This document shows positions 1 through 8,340 of a stretch of DNA of 64,000 bases, piece after piece. A program made the translations under genes and the position numbers. The stretch spans positions 1 to 64,000 of the forward strand of contig JAFTXW010000002.1 of NCBI GenBank assembly GCA_017461445.1. The letters run 5' to 3'. Each line of letters opens with the position of its first letter. Within the stretch, counting starts at the first letter, position 1. The DNA is from Oscillospiraceae bacterium (GTDB lineage Bacteria; Bacillota; Clostridia; Oscillospirales; Oscillospiraceae). The notes below the pieces were generated by a model that saw only the letters and a list, made by a program, of their open reading frames with translations, searched no databases and was not told the DNA's origin.

Positions 1-888
<888 letters not shown>

Positions 889-1104
889 TGTATCTAAACG
901 ACCTTTCGGCCGCTCAAATCATATCTTTTGAATAATTTGCTCTTAGCAATTTATTACTCAAGAATTTTCGTTGGCTGTTAATTCGATTTCTCGAAACTTA
1001 AACAAATCCATTAATTTGTCCAAGGTGTTTTAGTTTGTCTTTACGTTATTCAATTTACAAGGTACAGACATCGTTCGTTTCGAGGTTTTTCGCTCGCCGC
1101 GAAC
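889..1104 (-). other. rrn leader (pre-16S) with boxA-like antitermination site
   Basis: This AT-rich transcribed leader lies between the promoter-proximal start (about 1104) and the mature 16S 5' end. The minus-strand stretch at 1065-1045 (GTACCTTGTAAATTGAATAA) resembles the boxA-type sequence common in Gram-positive rRNA leaders. No coding potential is seen. The boxA assignment rests on resemblance only. Confidence 0.5.
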
Positions 1105-1110
1105 TTTTAT

Positions 1111-1139
1111 ATATTAGCACATCTTTAATTGTTTGTCAA
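1111..1139 (-). promoter_or_regulatory. rrn promoter P1 (proximal)
   Basis: The minus strand carries a perfect -35 box TTGACA (1139-1134), a 17-bp spacer and a -10 box TAATAT (1116-1111). A/T-rich sequence lies immediately upstream of the -35, as in UP elements. Confidence 0.85.
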
Positions 1140-1218
1140 GAACTTTTTTCGAGTTTTTTCAAACTTTTTTGATGGCCGTTGTGCTCCAGGCTTTCGCCGT
1201 TCATCACACAACTTTTTA

Positions 1219-1247
1219 AGTTTATCACATCTCGTTCGATTTGTCAA
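1219..1247 (-). promoter_or_regulatory. rrn promoter P2
   Basis: TTGACA (1247-1242), exactly 17 bp, then TAAACT (1224-1219) on the minus strand. It is embedded in a repeat of the same A/T tract plus AAGTTCTTGACA module seen at P1. Confidence 0.8.
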
Positions 1248-1317
1248 GAACTTTTTTCGAGCTTTTCAAATCTTTTTCGATGTGTTCGTTGCTTGCCTTG
1301 CTGCACACAACTTGTTT

Positions 1318-1346
1318 AGTATACCTCAGGAATTTCCATTTGTCAA
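1318..1346 (-). promoter_or_regulatory. rrn promoter P3
   Basis: TTGACA (1346-1341), 17 bp, then TATACT (1323-1318) on the minus strand. It is the third copy of the tandem promoter module. Confidence 0.82.
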
Positions 1347-1420
1347 GAACTTTTTTCCAATTTCTGCAAATTTCTTTTCGTTTCGGCATATTTAATGCCG
1401 CCCTCGCGGACAGCTTGGAT

Positions 1421-1449
1421 ATATTAGCACACCAAGCGGGATTTGTCAA
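1421..1449 (-). promoter_or_regulatory. rrn promoter P4 (distal)
   Basis: TTGACA (1449-1444), 17 bp, then TAATAT (1426-1421) on the minus strand. It is the most distal of four promoters spaced roughly 100 bp apart, just downstream (minus sense) of the CBS gene stop. Confidence 0.82.
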
Positions 1450-1502
1450 GCACTTTTTCACAAAATTCGACTTTTCTTTTTGGTGAATTTTACTGAAAGA
1501 CA

Positions 1503-1934
1503 TTAGTCTCTGCTGGAAAGATTGCTGCTGATATCCGCCAGAGCACCCCCGGCAGCAAAGATACTGCCCTCCTTCACTGCCAGATCCCCGAGGCTGACCA
1601 TACCGCAAAGCCGCCCGTTTTCCAGCACCGGCAGGCGGCGGATCTGTTCCCGTCCCATCAGCCCTGCCGCATCAGCGGTGTCCATATCCGGCCGGGCAGC
1701 AACGATGTGGGTGGTCATTACGTCCCGCACCGCCGTGGATGCCGGAGAACGCCCTGCCGCCAAACACCGGGTCACGATATCCCGGTCCGTCACCAGGCCG
1801 CAGACCCGCCCGTCCCCACCGCAGACCGGCAGGATACCGATATTATAGTGGGCCAGCGTCCTGGCCGCCACCGCCACGCTTTCCTCCGGCCGGATGCGGA
1901 TCACCGGGTTCGTCATTACGTCACGCAGTTTCAT
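1503..1934 (-). CDS. CBS-domain pair protein
   Basis: A 143-residue soluble protein made almost entirely of two CBS motifs (about residues 5-60 and 70-125), with the usual DVMT(N/T)PV-type openings and a GLVTDRDIV segment. CBS pairs bind adenine nucleotides and act as energy or redox sensors; the partner of this stand-alone copy is unknown. An upstream in-frame ATG at 1940 sits directly against the GGAGGA site. The ATG at 1934 has a 7-nt spacing and is the better start. The gene lies between the rrn promoters and a divergent sigma factor gene. The function beyond ligand binding cannot be read from sequence. Confidence 0.85.
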   Translation of the reverse strand: MKLRDVMTNPVIRIRPEESVAVAARTLAHYNIGILPVCGGDGRVCGLVTDRDIVTRCLAAGRSPASTAVRDVMTTHIVAARPDMDTADAAGLMGREQIRRLPVLENGRLCGMVSLGDLAVKEGSIFAAGGALADISSNLSSRD

Positions 1935-1998
1935 AGTCATTCCTCCCTGCCCCGATTATTGCCGCTTGCAGGTGGAAATATACGCCCAGATGTGGTAA

Positions 1999-2060
1999 AA
2001 TTAGGAACAAGGAGTTAGGAGTGAGGAATTTCCTTCCCAATACAATTTCTAATTCGTGCG
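1999..2060. repeat. Purine-rich dispersed repeat, copy F1
   Basis: Contains the module TTAGGA..AAGGAGTTAGGAGTGAGGAA followed by an opposite-sense partner (TTTCTAATTC). The same vocabulary (AATTAGGAATGAGGAGTTAG) recurs as a larger palindrome at about 25661-25738. It is intergenic and AT-rich, with no coding content. Confidence 0.6.
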
Positions 2061-2110
2061 TAAGATTTCCATATCAAAACGGTATTATATTAATGAAGGA
2101 GGGATGCGCA

Positions 2111-2668
2111 ATGGAGGACAGCAAGATCATTGGGCTGTTATTTGAGCGGGCAGAGAATGCCATTTCCGCTTTGGCGGAGAAATTTGGGCGGCGGCTGAGA
2201 AGTCTGGCCCTGAACATCCTGGGTTCCATCCGGGATGCGGAGGAAACGGTCAACGATACATATCTTGCCGTCTGGAACGCGATCCCGCCCAAGCAGCCTG
2301 ACCCGCTGGCGGGCTTCGTCTATCAGACCGGGCGGAACCAGGCCCTGAAACGGCTGCGCAGCAACACCGCCCAGAAGCGGAACGGCACCTACGACCTTTC
2401 TCTGGACGAGCTGGCAGGCTGCATCCCCGGCCCGGCTCTGGAGGAAACGGTGGAGGCCCGGGAGCTGGGGCAGGTCATCGACCGCTTTCTGGAGGGACAA
2501 GCAAGGGAGAACCGGATGATCTTCCTGCGGCGGTACTGGTTTGGCGATTCGGTGCGGGATATTGCCAGGGCCTTTGGCATGAAGGAAAACGCCGTCAGTG
2601 TGCGGCTCAGCCGCATCCGGGGACAATTAAAGGACTATTTAATAAAGGAGGGCTACCACGATGCGTGA
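2111..2668 (+). CDS. ECF-type RNA polymerase sigma factor
   Basis: A 185-residue sigma-70 family protein of ECF size. Region 2 (about residues 20-85) carries an LNILGSIRDAEETVNDTYLAVW segment that binds core polymerase and the -10 element. Region 4 (about 125-180) carries the helix-turn-helix around GDSVRDIARAFGMKENAVSVRLSRIR. The start at 2111 is chosen because GAAGGAGGG lies 7 nt upstream; a longer in-frame reading to 2021 lacks a site. The stop overlaps the serpin start by 8 bp, so the two are translationally coupled and should be read as a sigma plus membrane regulator pair. The target promoters are unknown. Confidence 0.9.
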   Translation: MEDSKIIGLLFERAENAISALAEKFGRRLRSLALNILGSIRDAEETVNDTYLAVWNAIPPKQPDPLAGFVYQTGRNQALKRLRSNTAQKRNGTYDLSLDELAGCIPGPALEETVEARELGQVIDRFLEGQARENRMIFLRRYWFGDSVRDIARAFGMKENAVSVRLSRIRGQLKDYLIKEGYHDA

Positions 2669-4085
2669 GAAATTAGCGGATGCTCTGGGGTACATTCGGG
2701 ACAGCTTCATTGCCGAAGCGGCTCAGGGCAGGAAAAAACGCCGTCCCCTGTGGGTCGGCGCGGTGGCAGCGGTGCTGGCCGTTGTGATCCTAATGAACTG
2801 GGGCGGGCTGCCTATGGCGGTGCAGGCTACGGTGGTGGCAGAGGCTTCAGCATCCCGGGTTCTGGAATTCAAAAGGTCCAACCAGTTTGCCAGCGATGAC
2901 GAATGGTGGGAATACTACGAGCTGCGCCTGTCCCAGTCCGAGGACCGGGAAGCCGCCGTGGACGAGGTGCTGGCAGGCTCTGACTTTTTCTCCGATGCCA
3001 CAAACATTTTCCTCTGCGGCAGCGGCAGCGAAAACCGGGTCTGGTCGCCCGTCAACGGCTACATCGGCCTTGCTATGCTGGCGGAGACCGCCGGGGGCAG
3101 CTCCCGGCAGCAGATTCTGGACGCGCTGGGGGCGGACAGCATCGAGACACTGCACACCCAGGTCTGTGCCGTCTGGGAATCCTGCTACGATGATGGCAAC
3201 AACCCTTGCACCCTTGCCAACTCCCTGTGGCTGGACGAAGGGCTGGAATACGACCAGCAGATCATGGACAATCTGGCCTACTACCACTATGCCTCGGTCT
3301 ACCAGGGGAACCTGGGCAGCAGCAGGACGGACAGAGCCATGCAGGCCTGGCTGAATAACAACACTGCCGGGATGCTGAACGATTCCGTCAACAAAGTCAC
3401 CCTGCCCGACGACACGGTGCTGGCCCTGGCCTCCACCATTTATTTCCAGGCCAAATGGGTGGACGAATTTAATCCCCTGAACAACACACAGGATAGCTTC
3501 CACGCGCCCGATGGGGACATCACCTGCACCTTTATGAATAAGGAGAAGATCCAGGGCTATTACTACTGGGGCGACAGCTTTGGGGCCGTGAAGCTGAATC
3601 TGAAGGGCAACGGCTGTGTCTGGCTGTTCCTGCCCGACGAGGGCAAGGCTGTGGACGACGTTCTGGCCGAGGAGCAGTATATGGATATGATCACCGGGAA
3701 TTACGGCGACCCGGAAAGCTACAGCAAATACATGATGATCAACCTGACCATGCCCAAATTTGACGTTGGCTCCTCCGGCGATCTGAAGGAGGGGCTGCAG
3801 GAGCTGGGCATTACCGATGTATTTGACATTGGGCGGGCGGATTTTACCCAGGCTGTTCAGAGTAAAACCAACGTTCCCGTCCACATCACCAGCGTCAACC
3901 AGGCGGTGCGGGTGCAGGTGGATGAGCAGGGCGTGAAGGCCGCCGCCTATATTGAAATTCCCGGTGCCGGTGCAGCCGCACCCCCGGAGGAGATCATCGA
4001 TTTTGTGCTGGACCGTCCCTTCCTGTTCGTCATTGCGGATTATTCCGGTATCCCCCTGTTTGCGGGAGTGGTGAATGAGCCGTAG
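2661..4085 (+). CDS. Membrane-anchored serpin (probable anti-sigma-like partner)
   Basis: A 474-residue protein. Residues 1-26 are a charged cytoplasmic tail, 27-50 a hydrophobic membrane segment, and the rest (about 75-474) an extracellular serpin domain. Serpin hallmarks are NSLW, the ..TIYFQAKWVDEF.. block, the hinge EQGVKAAA near residue 420 and the C-terminal DRPFLFVI..GIPLFAGVV. By alignment to alpha-1-antitrypsin the P1 region is GAGAAA, with small residues that suggest an elastase-like target (inference). It is coupled by an 8-bp overlap to the sigma factor and has its own AAAGGAGGG site. The position after a sigma factor plus the short cytoplasmic tail suggests signalling as well as inhibition; this is not proven. 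Confidence 0.88.
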   Translation: MREKLADALGYIRDSFIAEAAQGRKKRRPLWVGAVAAVLAVVILMNWGGLPMAVQATVVAEASASRVLEFKRSNQFASDDEWWEYYELRLSQSEDREAAVDEVLAGSDFFSDATNIFLCGSGSENRVWSPVNGYIGLAMLAETAGGSSRQQILDALGADSIETLHTQVCAVWESCYDDGNNPCTLANSLWLDEGLEYDQQIMDNLAYYHYASVYQGNLGSSRTDRAMQAWLNNNTAGMLNDSVNKVTLPDDTVLALASTIYFQAKWVDEFNPLNNTQDSFHAPDGDITCTFMNKEKIQGYYYWGDSFGAVKLNLKGNGCVWLFLPDEGKAVDDVLAEEQYMDMITGNYGDPESYSKYMMINLTMPKFDVGSSGDLKEGLQELGITDVFDIGRADFTQAVQSKTNVPVHITSVNQAVRVQVDEQGVKAAAYIEIPGAGAAAPPEEIIDFVLDRPFLFVIADYSGIPLFAGVVNEP

Positions 4086-4096
4086 AATACCATCCA

Positions 4097-4155
4097 GCGC
4101 GGTGTGCGAAGCATGCCTTGTGCTGAGCGCCCAAGGCACAGCTCGCACACCGCGC
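4097..4155. other. Long nested inverted repeat
   Basis: GCGCGGTGTGCGA (4097-4109) pairs with TCGCACACCGCGC (4143-4155). Inside it a second pair, TGCCTTG with CAAGGCA, forms an inner stem. It follows the serpin stop directly and precedes the terminator at 4163, so it probably folds at the 3' end of the sigma-serpin mRNA. Confidence 0.6.
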
Positions 4156-4162
4156 CAGTACA

Positions 4163-4194
4163 AACAGCCCCGAAGCGTACGCTTCGGGGCTGTT
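4163..4194. terminator. Bidirectional terminator hairpin, serpin/asd
   Basis: A perfect palindrome of AACAGCCCCGAAGC, GTAC and its complement, between two convergent genes. It probably terminates the serpin transcript on plus and asd on minus. Confidence 0.8.
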
Positions 4195-4221
4195 GCTATA
4201 CATTATATATAATAGTATATC

Positions 4222-5226
4222 TTATTCCTTCACCAGCAGCTCGGCGATCTGGATGGCGTTGGTGGCTGCGCCCTTGCGGACCTGGTCGCCACAGCACCAC
4301 AGGCAGATGCCGTTATCATCGGTCAGGTCGGGACGGATACGGCCAACGAAGACGATATCCTGGTTCGAAGTCTCCAGAGGCATGGGATACTGCTTATTCT
4401 TCAGGTCGTCAACCAGCTTGACGCCGGGGGCATCGGCCAGAACCTCCCGAACCTCAGCCACGGTGACGGGCTTGTCGAAGTGGCAGGAGACGGAAATGGA
4501 GTGGCTGCGGACAACGGGGACACGTACGCAGGTGCAGGAGACCTTCAGCTCGGGCAGGTGCATGATCTTGCGGCCCTCGTTCTGCATCTTCATTTCCTCG
4601 CTGGTGTAGCCCTCGAACTGCTCGCCGCCGATCTGGGGGATCAGGTTGTAGGCGATCTGGTGGGAGAACACCTTGGGCTCGTAGGTCTTACCCTCCCGGA
4701 GGGCCTCCACCTCGTTCATCAGCTCGATGGGGCCGCCTGCGCCGGCACCGGAAACGGCCTGGTAAGTAGAAGCGGTCATGGTCTTGATGGGGGACAGCTT
4801 ATTCAGGGCGTTGACGGCGGTGATGGTGATGATGGTGGAGCAGTTGGGGTTGGAGATGATGCCCTTGTGGTTCTTCACGTCCTCGGGGTTGACCTCGGGC
4901 ACGATCAGGGGCACGTTGGGATCCAGACGGAAGGCGGAGGAGTTGTCAACAAAGACAGCACCGGCCTTGACGATGGCGGGAGCGAACTTCTCGGCGATGT
5001 CATTCTCGGCTGCGCCCAGGACGATGTCCACGCCCTCGAAGGCGGTGTCACAGGCTTCCTGGATGGTCACATCCTCGCCCTTAAACTTCAGGGTCTTGCC
5101 TGCGCTCCGGGCAGATGCCAGGGGAATCAGCTTGCCGACGGGGAAGTCGCGCTCCTGCAGAATTTTGATCATTTCCTGTCCCACGGCACCGGTGGCACCC
5201 AGGACGGCTACGGTATAGGTTTTCAT
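4222..5226 (-). CDS. asd: Aspartate-semialdehyde dehydrogenase
   Basis: A 334-residue cytosolic NADPH enzyme that reduces aspartyl-4-phosphate to aspartate semialdehyde, the second common step to Lys, Thr, Met and diaminopimelate. The nucleotide-binding loop GATGAVGQEM is at residues 10-19 and the catalytic Cys is C129 in SNPNCSTI. The start at 5226 follows TGGAGGTAATTACC. An in-frame extension to 5313 runs into repeat DNA and has no binding site. It is in line with lysC and hom on minus, separated from lysC by repeat element E1. Length and motifs are normal for the family. Confidence 0.96.
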   Translation of the reverse strand: MKTYTVAVLGATGAVGQEMIKILQERDFPVGKLIPLASARSAGKTLKFKGEDVTIQEACDTAFEGVDIVLGAAENDIAEKFAPAIVKAGAVFVDNSSAFRLDPNVPLIVPEVNPEDVKNHKGIISNPNCSTIITITAVNALNKLSPIKTMTASTYQAVSGAGAGGPIELMNEVEALREGKTYEPKVFSHQIAYNLIPQIGGEQFEGYTSEEMKMQNEGRKIMHLPELKVSCTCVRVPVVRSHSISVSCHFDKPVTVAEVREVLADAPGVKLVDDLKNKQYPMPLETSNQDIVFVGRIRPDLTDDNGICLWCCGDQVRKGAATNAIQIAELLVKE

Positions 5227-5250
5227 GGTAATTACCTCCACATTAAAAAA

Positions 5251-5453
5251 TGTAGGGGAGGGCGGTGCGTCACGCAGCGAATCAAAATATCTATGATTGC
5301 CGGTGGCAATCATACCTTAATTCACATTGACCCTCCCGGTGATTTTGTGAAGCAAAATCACATCGCCGTAAGGCGATAACATATTTATTTTCCTTCGGAA
5401 AATCCAAAAATCCTTTTGGATTTTTGGCGGGAGGGTCAAGACCCTCCCCTACA
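5251..5453. repeat. Multi-hairpin palindromic element E1
   Basis: About 203 bp bounded by the inverted termini TGTAGGGGAGGG (5251-5262) and CCCTCCCCTACA (5442-5453). Inside lie serial small hairpins: GATTGCC/GGCAATC, GATTTTG/CAAAATC, ATCGCC/GGCGAT, ATTTTCC/GGAAAAT and CCAAAAATCC/GGATTTTTGG. The core recurs at 9803-9943 (opposite orientation) and 32003-32148. It looks like a non-autonomous, MITE- or REP-like unit between asd and lysC; no transposase is in the window. Confidence 0.85.
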
Positions 5454-5463
5454 AGGTGAATTG

Positions 5464-6783
5464 TTACTTGGTAACGAAGCTGTTGTACAGCACCTTGATG
5501 GCGGCTTCGAAGTCCTTATTGTCCACGCCGAAGATGATGTTCAATTCGTCGGGGCCCTGGTTGATCATGCGGATGTTGATGCCGCTTTCGCCCAGTGCGG
5601 CGAAGATCTTACCGGAAATACCGGGACGGAAGGCCATCTTCCGGCCAACGGCGGCGACCACGGCAATGTTGTGGTGGACTTCAAGGGTGTCGGGCTCCGC
5701 CTCCTGCTTGATCTCGGCCATGATGGTGTAGAGCTCCTTCTCAATGGCCCGGGTGGGCAGGACGACGGAAACGTTGTCGATGCCGTTGGGAACATAGTCC
5801 ACAGAAATCTTATGCCGCACCAGCACCTTCAAGACCTTGTACAGCACGCCAACCTGGTTGCTCATGCCCCGCTTGGACAGGGAGATGATGGAGAAATCCT
5901 TCTTGCCGGTGATGCCGGTGATGAAGCGGTCGGGGTCATGATCGCCCTCAAAATTCTCCTTGATCATGGTGCCGGGGGCCTGGGGATCGTTGGTATTGCG
6001 GATGTTGACAGGGATGTTCTTCTCGCGGACGGGGAAGATGGAATCCTCATGGAGCACCTGGGCACCGGAGTAGCTCAGCTCCCGAAGCTCGTCGTAGGTG
6101 ACCTCGGGAATGGCCTGAGGATCGTCCACGATCCGGGGATCGGCCATGAGAATGCCGGAAACGTCGGTCCAGTTCTCATAAACGTCCGCATCCAGCGCGG
6201 CGGCGGCCAGGGAGCCGGTGATATCGCTGCCGCCACGGGAGAAGGTGTGGATGGTGCCGTCGGGCATGGCTCCGTAGAAGCCGGGGATCACCGCACCTGC
6301 ACCGGGGGTCACACGGCCCCGCAGCGCATTGTAGGATTCCTCCTGATTCACGGTGCCGTCCATGTTGAACTTCACCCAGTCGGCAGCATCGATAAACTGG
6401 AAGCCCAGGTAGGCCGCCATCAGCTTGGCGGAGAAATACTCGCCCCGGCTGACCAGCTCCTCACGGGAAACCTCCTTGGCATCGATACGCTTTTTCAGGG
6501 CCTTCAGCTCGGGCTCCAGGTTCAGATCCAGATCCAAGTCGCTCTGGATGTCCAGATACCGGGACATGATCATCTTGAAGATACGGCTGCAGTCAACGCC
6601 GTACTTGACATGGGAATAACACAGATACAGCAGGTCGGTCAGCTTGTGGTCGCCGCTGTAACGCTTGCCTGCGGCGGAAACAATGACGACCTTCCGGTCA
6701 GGGTCGGCCAGCAGAATCTCCCGAATCTTGCGGTACTGGCCCGCATCGGCCATGGAGCTGCCGCCAAATTTTACTACTTTCAT
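5464..6783 (-). CDS. lysC: Aspartate kinase
   Basis: A 439-residue enzyme phosphorylating L-aspartate, the committed step of the aspartate family. The N-terminal ATP/aspartate site KFGGSS is at residues 5-10, and a central GRGGSD-type block (FSRGGSDITG) follows. About the last 140 residues form tandem ACT domains for allosteric feedback. The start at 6783 is supported by AGAGGA upstream; the longer frame to 6924 reads through repeat E2. The protein is monofunctional, not fused to homoserine dehydrogenase. It is flanked by repeats E1 and E2, which separate it from asd and hom on the same strand. Confidence 0.96.
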   Translation of the reverse strand: MKVVKFGGSSMADAGQYRKIREILLADPDRKVVIVSAAGKRYSGDHKLTDLLYLCYSHVKYGVDCSRIFKMIMSRYLDIQSDLDLDLNLEPELKALKKRIDAKEVSREELVSRGEYFSAKLMAAYLGFQFIDAADWVKFNMDGTVNQEESYNALRGRVTPGAGAVIPGFYGAMPDGTIHTFSRGGSDITGSLAAAALDADVYENWTDVSGILMADPRIVDDPQAIPEVTYDELRELSYSGAQVLHEDSIFPVREKNIPVNIRNTNDPQAPGTMIKENFEGDHDPDRFITGITGKKDFSIISLSKRGMSNQVGVLYKVLKVLVRHKISVDYVPNGIDNVSVVLPTRAIEKELYTIMAEIKQEAEPDTLEVHHNIAVVAAVGRKMAFRPGISGKIFAALGESGINIRMINQGPDELNIIFGVDNKDFEAAIKVLYNSFVTK

Positions 6784-6817
6784 TTTCTGTTCCTCTTTCC
6801 AATTTCCTGACGGTGCG

Positions 6818-7015
6818 CGTAGGGGCGACCCATAATACATTATGGTGCGATTGCCCCCGGCAATCGATTTATCTCGATTCCCTGCGGGTGCACCACGGTC
6901 GACCGGGCATCGGTCGGATGCCATTGCCCGTCAGGGCAATCATTTGGGCATTTTCCGCCTGTCGGCGGTGCGATGCGTTCCGCATCGCCGGGCGACCGCG
7001 AGGGTCGCCCCTACG
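6818..7015. repeat. Multi-hairpin palindromic element E2
   Basis: About 198 bp with inverted termini CGTAGGGGCGACCC (6818-6831) and GGGTCGCCCCTACG (7002-7015). Internal hairpins include GATTGCC/GGCAATC, ATTGCCC/GGGCAAT and CGATGCG/CGCATCG. It has the same architecture as E1, E3 and E4 but different terminal sequence, so it is a sister family. It lies between hom and lysC. Confidence 0.82.
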
Positions 7016-7031
7016 CGATACGTTTCAGAAT

Positions 7032-8141
7032 TTAGGCGCGAATGGCGGCAACAAATGCCTCGGAGTTTTCCTTCAGCCAGGCGTGCATATCGGTGACGGA
7101 AACATCCTTCACGATAACGGCATTGCCCCAGCTTTCAGCGGTCTCACCCTGCCAATTGCCCCGGACATACCAGGTCAGCTTTTCGGAGTTGTCGGCAGCA
7201 ACCTTCTCGCCGTAGGGAGCGTAGAAGCCCTTGCCCTCCAGCACATCCACCAGGTCCTGCACCACGTTGTATGCGGTGGGATACCGGCCCGCGCCCTGGC
7301 CGTAGAAGCTCATACGCTCGGAGGTATCGCCGATGAAGGTGATCAGGTTGTAGTTCATGGGAACGGCGGCCTCGGGCTCGCCCTCCTTCACCAGGGTGGG
7401 CTGGACATAGACGCTGCAGCCATTTTCCGTCCGCTTGCCGGTGGAAATCAGCTTGCACACCAGCCCGTGGGCCTTGAAGTTCTCCACGTCCTGGGCCTGG
7501 ATGTTGCGGATGCCCGCCACGGGGACGGTGCTCTTGTCAACGGTCACGCCGAAGGCAATGTTGGAGGACAGGATCACCTTGTGCCAGGTGTCGATGCCGT
7601 CCACGTCGGTGGAGGGGTTGGCCTCGGCGTAGCCCAGCTTCTGGGCCTGCTTCAGCACATCATCGTAATTCAGGCCCATACGGGTCATGTTGTCCAGAAT
7701 GTAGTTGCAGGTGCCGTTCATGATGCCGCCCACCTGGCTGATGGTCTGGACACGGCGGGAACGCTCCAGCTCAGAGAGCCAGCCGATGCCGCCGCCGACA
7801 GCAGCGGTGGAGCGGAACTTGACCCCCTTGCTCTGTGCCAAGGGCAGCAGCTCATCATAGAAGGTACACACCAACGCCTTGTTGGAAGTGACCACATTCT
7901 TCCCGGCCTCGATGGCGGCCCGGACGAACTCGTATGCGGGATGCAGGCCGCCCATGGCCTCCACCACCGTATCAATGGAATCATCATTCAGAATTTCCTT
8001 GAAATCCTTCACTGCCTCCGCATCGGGGAGGGAAATATCTTCAAGGCACAGCACCTTGGTGACCTGCATATCATCCCGGGCGCAGGTGATCTCATAGACA
8101 CCTCTGCCGACGACGCCGAAGCCCAAAAGTCCGATCTTCAT
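7032..8141 (-). CDS. hom: Homoserine dehydrogenase
   Basis: A 369-residue enzyme reducing aspartate semialdehyde to homoserine. The Rossmann motif GFGVVGRG is at residues 7-14. The catalytic domain includes GTCNYIL and the GRYPTAYNVVQDL segment near residue 280. It is shorter than the usual 400-430 residues because the C-terminal ACT domain is only a stub of about 60 residues. The start is decided by the binding site: AGGAGG touches an ATG at 8150 but lies 9 nt before the ATG at 8141. It is divergent from thrC. Confidence 0.95.
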   Translation of the reverse strand: MKIGLLGFGVVGRGVYEITCARDDMQVTKVLCLEDISLPDAEAVKDFKEILNDDSIDTVVEAMGGLHPAYEFVRAAIEAGKNVVTSNKALVCTFYDELLPLAQSKGVKFRSTAAVGGGIGWLSELERSRRVQTISQVGGIMNGTCNYILDNMTRMGLNYDDVLKQAQKLGYAEANPSTDVDGIDTWHKVILSSNIAFGVTVDKSTVPVAGIRNIQAQDVENFKAHGLVCKLISTGKRTENGCSVYVQPTLVKEGEPEAAVPMNYNLITFIGDTSERMSFYGQGAGRYPTAYNVVQDLVDVLEGKGFYAPYGEKVAADNSEKLTWYVRGNWQGETAESWGNAVIVKDVSVTDMHAWLKENSEAFVAAIRA

Positions 8142-8340
8142 GCAAAACATCCTCCTGCACGTTTTTGTGTCATAGTATAAAAACAGTTGTATTCATAGCG
8201 AAAACACTTGCTTTTTTACGAAAAACAGTATATCATATAGCTACTCAAATTTCAACTGCACCAAAAAGCCAATCATTTTCCCAGATTTGGCGACTTTTTG
8301 TGCAATTGGTAAAGAAAAGCTTGTTTTTCAGGAGGACACT
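8142..8340. promoter_or_regulatory. Divergent hom/thrC promoter region
   Basis: About 200 bp, AT-rich. On plus, TTGCTT (8208-8213), 17 bp and TATCAT (8231-8236) is a plausible thrC promoter. On minus, TATACT (8179-8174) is a plausible hom -10 with a poor -35. No T-box or riboswitch core was recognised. A GGAGG site precedes each gene. Confidence 0.5.

Noticed and set aside
1129-1486. Small plus-strand ORFs in the rrn promoter region
   Set aside because: They translate the repeated T-rich promoter modules (recurrent VKNFF or SRTFF), with no ribosome site.
5416-6810. Plus-strand frame of 464 codons opposite lysC
   Set aside because: Low-complexity shadow of aspartate kinase running from one repeat element into another; no start signal.
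8142-8340. T-box or amino-acid riboswitch for hom/thrC
   Set aside because: No T-box sequence, specifier stem or terminator/antiterminator pair is visible in this 200-bp gap.
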